From Lycorma delicatula (taxonomy: Eukaryota; Arthropoda; Insecta; Hemiptera; Fulgoridae), in assembly GCF_047948215.1 (NCBI RefSeq), contig NC_134465.1, positions 42,693,946 through 42,757,945 on the forward strand: a DNA stretch of 64,000 nt, written 5' to 3'. Below the pieces are notes generated by a model. The model saw only the letters and a program-made list of their open reading frames with translations, was not told where the DNA came from and made no database searches. How positions within the stretch are numbered: position 1 is the stretch's first letter; every line of letters starts with the position of its first letter. Shown piece after piece: positions 57,441 to 64,000 of this stretch. A program made the position numbers and the translations under genes.

Positions 57441-57830
57441 TATCTACCCGCAGGTGTTCAGGTTTTATAGAAACCTGAAAAAGAAACTAAATTACAAAAG
57501 ATAGAATATTAGTAACAACGGTAACTAAAGTACAAACACCTTTGTCAACGAAAAATTCATAACTTATTTCTTTGCGTGGTGGCAGTAATATAATAATGAA
57601 GTAAAAGGATTAATCTATTTTTTCCTTAATGAATATCATTAATTCATGACTTCATCCTCCTTGAGGACAAAGAAATAATTTTTGATATCTTAACCTTCAA
57701 GGAAGCTAGAGCCTCGGTCGATGGCTAAAAACTTTCCCTCGGGTAATACGAATATATCCTGCACATTTGAAAATAATCTTTTGGTCGGTTCTCGTGTCGT
57801 GCGATAACAAAAAAAACTGACAAACTTATA

Positions 57831-58130
<300 letters not shown>

Positions 58131-58410
58131 CGTCTTCCCAAATCAGCTGATTTGGTAGCCGAGAGTTCCAGCGTTCAAGTCCTAGTAAAACCAGTTATTT
58201 TTACACGGATTCGATTACTAGATCGTGGATACCGGTGTTCTTTGGTGGTTGGGTTTCAATTAACCACACATCTCAGAAACGGTCGAACTGAGACTGTACA
58301 AAATTACACTTCATTTACACTCATACATATCATCCTCATTCATCCTCTGAAGTATTATCTGACAGGTAATTACCGGAGGCTAAACAAGAAAAAGAAAGAT
58401 ACCAGATAAA
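58131..58410 (+). mobile_element. SINE1 copy lacking its head (part of duplicated segment)
   Basis: Starts inside SINE1 at CGTCTTCCCAAATCAGCTGA, then B box CGTTCAAGTCC, GGATACCGGTGTTCTTTGGT and the tail ACCGGAGGCTAAACAAGAAA. The A box and 5' end are absent. It matches the reverse complement of 62260-62537 including the odd CAAGAAAAAGAAAGATACCA tail, so it arose by copying of that locus and not by a separate retrotransposition. Confidence 0.9.
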
Positions 58411-58569
58411 AAATCAGGCAAACAGAATCGTGTGGCAAGTTATATTAGCTACTAAAAATAAAACTAAATCATTCGGCAAACAAAAATTAGCTAAGGAACA
58501 TAAGTAATTACCGATGGTGGAAAGATTAAATTACATTTTGTAACAAATTAAATCAACATCCTAAAATGT
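58411..58569. repeat. Unique spacer of the duplicated segment
   Basis: Matches the reverse complement of about 62085-62259 (AAAAATCAGGCAAACAGAAT; ATTCGGCAAACAAAAATTAG; GATGGTGGAAAGATTAAATT). Not coding. Confidence 0.85.
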
Positions 58570-58863
58570 TGGTATACTTTCTCGGCATATTTTCAAAAAT
58601 CTTTTCCTGACGTTTAAATTAATTTTTGATGTAATCAAATTATATTTCTGAATGAAGGCTCGTTTCGCCTGTGCTATTCGGTATTTTATGTCGCTCATGC
58701 TTCGTCCATCTTTAGTAATTCTACTTCCCAAATAATAAAATTCTTCCATCTCCATAATCTTTTCTCCTCCTATTTTCACATTCAGCGGTCCATCTTCGTT
58801 ATTTCTATTACATTTCATTACTTTCGTTTTGTTCTTGTTTATTTTCATGCGGTAGTTTTTGCG

Positions 58864-58865
<2 letters not shown>
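58570..58865 (-). pseudogene. RTE-like LINE internal fragment (duplicated copy)
   Basis: Reverse strand encodes 'LRKNYRMKINKNKTKVMKCN', 'PLNVKIGGEKIMEMEEFYYL' and 'SRITKDGRSMSDIKYRIAQA' to 'NLNVRKRFLKI', the part just after the FADD motif. Both ends are cut: no A-tail, no catalytic core. An open frame (58935-58561) runs from the (TA)n tract into this piece and is an accident of the junction. Confidence 0.9.

Positions 58866-58920
<55 letters not shown>
58866..58920. repeat. (TA)n microsatellite at a duplication junction
   Basis: About 27 TA units followed by CACATACACACACA, directly joined to the cut end of the LINE fragment. Confidence 0.95.
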
Positions 58921-58926
<6 letters not shown>

Positions 58927-59095
58927 CACACACAATTTTCCAAATAACCATGATCTGTTAGATCGTTGTTAACGCGTGCAAAAGTTAGCATTCTCCCTAC
59001 TAACAAATACCTAGTTTGATTTTTGAAAATCGGACGATTATTTGCAGAGATATTATAAGAGCACCCCACTTTAACAGCGCTCCAGGAGCACCGCG
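58920..59095 (-). repeat. Repeat D, copy 3
   Basis: Contains the same ~115 bases as 58016-58130 and continues further (ATTATTTGCAGAGATATTAT, AAGAGCACCCCACT), matching the reverse complement of 868-1025. A GC-richer stretch to about 59190 (GGCGGCCTCCCACGAGGTGG; CAGTCCCCACGGGAAACC) may be more of the same element. Confidence 0.8.
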
Positions 59096-59199
59096 TTTGT
59101 AACCGGTTGATGATGATGATCGGCGGCCTCCCACGAGGTGGTCGTGTACCTCACTACTCTATCCTTACACGCAGTCCCCACGGGAAACCTATTATTATT

Positions 59200-59384
59200 A
59201 AATAGAAATTTTTTAAAGTTATTTAATATTATTTTATTTTATTTAACGTAAATTTAATTTTTTTTATGTAATATTATTCGTTCGATCGATTCGAATCATT
59301 CATTTCAAACCCAGCTCATACAGTGATAGAGATTCTTAGTTCACTAAAGTTTGCGCTTCAACTGGAAAATCTCCACTATTATAT
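59200..59384. other. AT-rich spacer
   Basis: Nothing recognised. Confidence 0.4.
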
Positions 59385-59389
59385 ATACA

Positions 59390-59790
59390 GGTGATTCAGA
59401 AGGATAGGGCAATACTTTGACAACTCATTCTAGAGGCAAAAAATAAGAAAAAATTTCATATAAACATAGGTCTGAAAACGCTTCGTTAGCGAGTTATACA
59501 GAGTGAAAGATTTCGCCCGAGTTTTAGTTCTTCTGGGTAAATTAAGGATTTCTGAAATTCTGGGAAGGTCAATTAAGGACCAAATTCAATTGTTTCTATT
59601 GGTTTTTTAGCTAGGAATTCGAAAAAAATAGGCCCCAGAACTGTATCTCTCTCAGTTTCTAAGATATCCCATGTAAAACGCCAATAATCGGGTCAAAAAA
59701 CACATTTTTTTTACGTTTGACGTACAATAACGTTGTTAAATTGGCAATAATTCATACATTTTTTTAACAGAAATTGTAGAGAATTTAATT
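59390..59790 (+). repeat. Repeat B, copy 4
   Basis: TATACAGGTGATTCAGAAGG, AACGCTTCGTTAGCGAGTTA, AAAATAGGCCCCAGAACTGT, CCAATAATCGGGTCAAAAAA, TTTGACGTACAATAACG and TTGTAGAGAATTTAATT follow the repeat B order with more divergence than copies 1 and 2. Confidence 0.7.
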
Positions 59791-61247
59791 ATAAGAAGAT
59801 TGATGTAAATAATGTCAACAGTAAACAAATAAAATTTTAAACATGTCGACTCTTATTAACAAAAAAAAAACCGACGAAAATATAAAAGAAAATGCTTCAA
59901 AAAAAGAAAACAGATGTGTCTAGTAAGTACAATAATTTTAAACCTACATATTAACGTACTTTTTTTTATACAGCATGGAAACAATGTAATTAATTTTTTT
60001 TACATAAATTTTTATCTATTTCGTAGTTTATAATGGTAATATTGATATTTCATTCTGAAAGTAATGTTCGTTTGATTCAATTTTAGAACTGAATTCCACT
60101 GTAAGCTTGGCATAGTGATATGTAATAGTTTAATTAGCTCAGCAAAGAAAGTAATAAAAAATTTATCTTGCTTCTCGCATTCCCTTTTAAGCTTGGCATT
60201 AGATGCATTATATTCTTAAAATATTTTATACAGTTTATAGATATGACTTGTTTTCTTACAACGCCTTTCAACGGGGTACTTAATTTACATTTAGAAAATT
60301 TTGTTTTTAGCGGTAAAAATTTTCGTCTCTATCGCTGATGGAAGCTCTATACAAATCGCCAGCCTTTTTACTATAATAAATGAACCGGCTTGAATAGCTT
60401 CGTCGTTTGAAATAGCCTCCATTTACATAGAGATGAATTTCATATTTTTATGCTTGTTTGTATTAATTTATGACACTAAATTTTATATACTTATTTACCG
60501 AAGCTCCTTCGTAGTTCGAACGACATGTAATGTACATCGTAATACAAATAAAAAAAAAAAAACCTACTTAAATGATTTTTATAGATTTCTTCTTTACCTT
60601 GGGAAAATCATGGTTCATATAAATTGCAAACACACCTGTTTTACTTGTGTTGTTTTTTGTGTCTTTATCCCATCATAATGTACTTACTATTATATGCCAA
60701 ACCAAACCATCAATTCATTAAATATTTTATACGGCAACATTCACTATTTTTATTTTTACTACTAAACATCGCCGTGGAAGAAAACTTTTTATTTTTTCCA
60801 TAAATAAATAAATAGTAATCATGGAAAGTCTTAACTGTTCCGTATAATGAAACAATCTTTCATTATTGCAACTATAATAAAACTTATTAATTAATCATAA
60901 AATGCGATATTGTATTACCGTAATGATATAAAAAGTATTATATACAATCCGTTTCTATATTTTATCATCATTTCCTATTATTAATAATGATCACGTGATA
61001 CTGTGCAAACTATTTTTTTTTTGTAAAACTTTGTACAATCTTCCATTATAACTTATTTTTAAATAAGTAAACGGTGTAAATTTTTTAATATGTCATTAAA
61101 TATACAATGACACGCACGTACAAAACAATCTTCTAAAGATTACAAAATCATTTCTCAACTTTAATGAAATTTTTTATGATTTCTTTTTTTAATTGTTTCA
61201 AAATTTTTAAATTAAAAATCGACAGATTGTATTTTCTAGTAATAGGG
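59791..61247. other. AT-rich DNA, nothing recognised
   Basis: No supported gene or repeat. The 81-codon forward frame 60433-60678 is AT-driven with no recognised domain. Confidence 0.45.
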
Positions 61248-62085
61248 TTAGTCATGCATCAAAAATCTTAACTGGAATTCTGTACAGAAGAATTGAGAGG
61301 AGAGTGGAAGAAGTGTTAGGAGACCAATCTGGTATCAGTAAAAGTATAGGGATAAGGAAAGCAATTTAAGGACTCAGATTAATAGTAGAAGGAAGATTAA
61401 AGAGAAATAAACCAACATACTTGGCATTCATAGACCTAGAAAAGGCATTCCATAACGTAGACTGGAATAAAATATTCAGCATTTAAAAAAAAATTAGGGT
61501 TCAAATACTAAGATAGAAGAACAATTGCTAACATTTACAGGAACCAAACAGCAACAGTAACAATTGAAGAACATAAGAAAGAAGCCGTAATAAGAAAGGG
61601 AGTCCGACAAGGATGTTCCCTATCTCCGTTACTTTTTAATCTTTACATGGATCTAGCAGTTAATGATGTTAAAGAACAATTTAGATTCGGAGTAACAGTA
61701 CAAGGTGAAAAGATAAAGATGCTACGATTTGCTGATGATATAGCAATTCTAGCCGAGAGTAAAACAGATTTAGAAGAAACAATGAACGGCATGGATGAAG
61801 TCCTACGCAAAAACTACCGCATGAAAATAAACAAGAACAAAACAAAAGTAATGAAATGTAGTAGAGATAACGAAGATGGACCGCTGAATGTGAAAATAGG
61901 AGGAGAAAAGATTATGGAGGTGGAAGAATTTTGTTATTTGGGAAGTAGAATTACTAAAGATGGACGAAGCATGAGCGACATAAAATACCGAATAGCACAA
62001 GCGAAACGAGCCTTCATTCAGAAATATAATTTGATTACATCAAAAATTAATTTAAACGTCAGGAAAAGATTTTTGAAAATATACC
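61248..62085 (+). pseudogene. RTE-like LINE internal fragment (source-like copy)
   Basis: Forward-strand internal part of the RTE-like element from 'SHASKILTGILYRRIERRVE' to 'NLNVRKRFLKI'. The 3' portion is open from 61647 to 62108 and includes 'FADDIAILAESKTDLEETM' with intact FADD and 'YLGSRITKDGRSMSDIKYRI'. The 5' portion has stops and frameshifts (e.g. TAA at about 61367, extra A's at 61485). It lacks an A-tail and ends abruptly at 62085, so it was cut after insertion. From 61804 onward it is shared with 58131-58865 in inverted form. Confidence 0.9.
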
Positions 62086-62259
62086 GAGAAAGTATATCAA
62101 AATTTTAGGATGTTGATTTAATTTGTTACAAAATGTAATTTAATCTTTCCACCATCGGTAAATTACTTATGTTCCTTAGCTAATTTTTGTTTGCCGAATG
62201 ATTTAGTTTTATTTTTAGTAGATAATAACTTGTCACACGATTCTGTTTGCCTGATTTTT
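62086..62259. repeat. Spacer shared with 58.4-58.57 kb (inverted)
   Basis: Same unique sequence as 58411-58569 on the opposite strand. No gene. Confidence 0.85.
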
Positions 62260-62582
62260 TATCTGGTATCTTTCTTTTTCTTGTTTAGCCTCCGGTAATT
62301 ACCTGTCAGATAATACTTCAGAGGATGAATGAGGATGAAATGTATGAGTGTAAATGAAGTGTAATCTTGTAGAGTCTCAGTTCGACCGTTTCTGAGATGT
62401 GTGGTTAATTGAAACCCAACCACCAAAGAACACCGGTATCCACGATCTAGTAATCGAATCCGTGTAAAAATAACTGGTTTTACTAGGAATTGAACGCTGG
62501 AACTCTCGGCTACCAAATCAGCTGATTTGGGAAGACGCGTTCACTACTAGACCAACCCGGTGGGTTAAAGTATCTGGTATCT
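62260..62582 (-). mobile_element. SINE1 copy with TSD (source of the 58 kb copy)
   Basis: Complete reverse-strand SINE1. Tail TTGTTTAGCCTCCGGTAATT, body GGTTAATTGAAACCCAACCA, B box region ACTAGGAATTGAACGCTGG, AAATCAGCTGATTT and head ACTAGACCAACCCGGTGGGT. Perfect 12-bp TSD TATCTGGTATCT at 62260-62271 and 62571-62582. The reverse-strand frame 62516-62259 lies inside and is not a gene. Confidence 0.94.
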
Positions 62583-62604
62583 AGGACTTCATTTAGATCA
62601 GCGT

Positions 62605-63090
62605 TTGCCTGAATGTATCAAGCGAGGATGAAAAGAAAACAACTGAACGCGAAGCATAAGGTACTGCATCGTCTGCTGCGAAGAAACTCGCACCTCACGT
62701 TGTCCGATAAAGTTCTGATTTACAAAGTTATCCTACGACCGATCGGTACTTACGGCGTGAAGTTGTGGGAACAGAAAATATTAGCCACCTGGGTATCGTA
62801 CAACGCTTCCAAAATAAGGTTACGAGGACGATTGCAGAGGCGCCATAATTCCCACGGAATGATGAGATTCTCGAATAGCTTTCAACGGTTCGTGAGGTAG
62901 TAAAACAGGAAAGTGTTAAATACTAGCAACGTTTAGAAAATCACGTCAACCGTTTTGAGATCAATCTGCTTGATAACAGTGGGAACTTCGGAAGGTTGAA
63001 ACGTCTCCATGCGCTTGACTTATGGGCTACTGAGTGTCAGTTTTCAGTTACTATTGCCAAATCTAATGATGTTATTTCTTTTTAATTTAT
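62605..63090 (+). pseudogene. Jockey-like LINE, C-terminal fragment
   Basis: Forward coding remnant over two or three frames. The first part (open 62613-62900) has 'RKQLNAKHKVLHRLLRRNSH', 'LTLSDKVLIYKVILRPIGTY' and 'GVKLWEQ'. A second frame continues with 'VREVVKQESVKY', then 'QRLENHVNRFEINLLDNSGN' and 'FGRLKRLHALDL', and a stop after 'SNDVISF' at about 63082. The 'L..KLLIYK.ILKPIW.YG.QLWG' and '...NHPN.LA..LLD.......RRLKR..P.DL' blocks are the C-terminus of jockey-clade elements. The reverse transcriptase core is missing. The ~300 bases after the stop may be its 3' UTR; no TSD was identified. Confidence 0.85.
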
Positions 63091-63410
63091 TTTTCGCTTG
63101 ATTATTTATGTGACTTTTTTTATTGATTATTTGTCGGTATTTATTTATTAATTGTTTGCTTTTATGTATTATGAAGTGTTGGCAGATGTATGTTTGTAAG
63201 ATTACTGCTTACTGATAACTATTATTACGAATTTACTTATTATGGGAGTTCCTTAAGTACTCCTTATCATGTGCTTCTTATCAAACTATTTACTTATGGT
63301 TCCACTTAAGGAGCCGATTGTAAATATAGTAGTAGCATAACGGATAGCGCCGAATAAGTTTTGCAAACCATCTCCTACGTTTTGTAACGTTTTAATGTTA
63401 AACTAGTTAA
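63091..63410. other. Probable 3' UTR of the jockey-like fragment or unique DNA
   Basis: No coding region. GGGAGTTCCTTAAGTACTCC at 63244-63263 is a near-palindrome. Confidence 0.4.
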
Positions 63411-63600
63411 TGATTTTTTTTTCGAGTTTGGCCAGCCAAAGACCGCGTACCGCTTTTTTTTAACTTTATTTCTTCTCTTAATATTTTCTCAATTTTTTTT
63501 TTCATATTTTCTAAGTATTTTTGTCTTGTTTCTTGTGTGTCCATTTTGCTCCTCCTTTTTGGGGGAGGAAATTTTTCCCGGAATCCTTCCATGTTTTTGA
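63411..63600 (-). CDS. Unrecognised basic open frame next to a T-run
   Basis: Reverse frame 63592-63407 reads 'MEGFREKFPPPKRRSKMDTQ', 'ETRQKYLENMKKKIEKILRE' and ends 'SLAGQTRKKNH'. It is rich in Lys, Arg and Glu, with heptad-like spacing that would suit a coiled coil. The T-run at 63412-63422 could be the A-tail of a reverse-strand retroelement whose last codons these are, but I recognise no family. Confidence 0.25.
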
Positions 63601-64000
63601 TCTTTTTTCACTATTTTTAATATCTTAGCTAAATATTTGTTTTTCTTTTATATCTTTAGTGGGGAAAGGATTAAATTTTTAGGGACCTCCGAGCGCAAAT
63701 GCCGGTTTTCATTTCCGTATTGTTAGGAGCCTTTGTGCTTTTTATTATTGAATTTATCATTGTAATACCTTCTTCCCATGTCTAGATTCAAAATTAGTGT
63801 CGATCTGTGTTGTTACCGTAACAATAATTTCCAGATAATAAGTGTAATGCGCTTAATTCTTTAATATTTTTAGTTTTGTGGCTAGAAAAAAAATAAATAA
63901 CAACTCATTATTTTTTGAAATTATGTCAGGTTTATTGAGCCAGTAATAATGTATTTCTTTAAAATGATTTTAATGTAATTTGTGTAACTTGTCTGTTATA
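63601..64000. other. AT-rich DNA, nothing recognised
   Basis: No supported feature up to the window end. Confidence 0.45.

Overview
This window is AT-rich animal nuclear DNA made almost entirely of transposable-element remnants. I found no convincing host protein-coding gene, rRNA gene or functional tRNA gene. The element mix (tRNA-derived SINEs, RTE-like, R1-like and jockey-like LINEs, mariner/Tc1-type and hAT DNA transposons, and a Mutator-like transposase remnant) points to a large, repeat-rich arthropod genome. An insect, possibly a hemipteran, is my best guess, but that is inference from the style of the repeats and not proven here.

Layout. 0-6 kb: a 3' piece of repeat D, two 3' fragments of one RTE-like LINE (one inside repeat B), repeat A and a SINE1 copy. 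6-9 kb: unrecognised unique or old DNA. 9.2-10.5 kb: a full-length dead mariner followed by a long TC microsatellite. 11.1-12.6 kb: a perfect hairpin and a decayed multi-copy arthropod 'HGERFHQDI' gene. 13-17.7 kb: mostly featureless. 17.7-24 kb: SINE1, repeat A, an inverted pair of repeat B, a 1.5 kb RTE-like copy and another SINE1. 26-30 kb: a broken RTE-like copy, SINE2 and repeat C. 32-34 kb: GT-rich low complexity and a second LINE family with a clean target-site duplication (TSD). 37-42.5 kb: repeat C split by a Tc1/mariner-superfamily element with matching terminal inverted repeats (TIRs), SINE2, a Mutator-like transposase remnant and the best RTE-like copy (616-codon frame). 42.9-50.1 kb: nested insertions (SINE2 in SINE1; an R1-like LINE end in SINE1), a truncated SINE1, a second R1-like fragment, a dead mariner and SINE2. 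51.1-52.5 kb: a hAT element with 8-bp TSD. 54-56.2 kb: a variant SINE and SINE1 inside SINE1. 57.2-63.6 kb: two GC-rich hairpins, a very long CA tract, and a 735-bp composite segment present twice in inverted orientation, 2.9 kb apart, ending in a jockey-like LINE fragment.

How it fits together. These are independent insertions that can be ordered by nesting, not cooperating genes. SINE1 and SINE2 are mobilised in trans, presumably by LINE machinery. They carry different tRNA-like heads but share a 3' module, which suggests a common LINE partner. The RTE-like family looks youngest: its copies are very similar and two keep long open frames with an intact FADD motif. The most unusual items are the inverted composite duplication at 58/62 kb with its duplicated flank, the shared SINE tail, the nested SINEs with TSDs and the GC-rich twin hairpins at 57.3 kb. 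I do not see evidence of a previously undescribed functional system.
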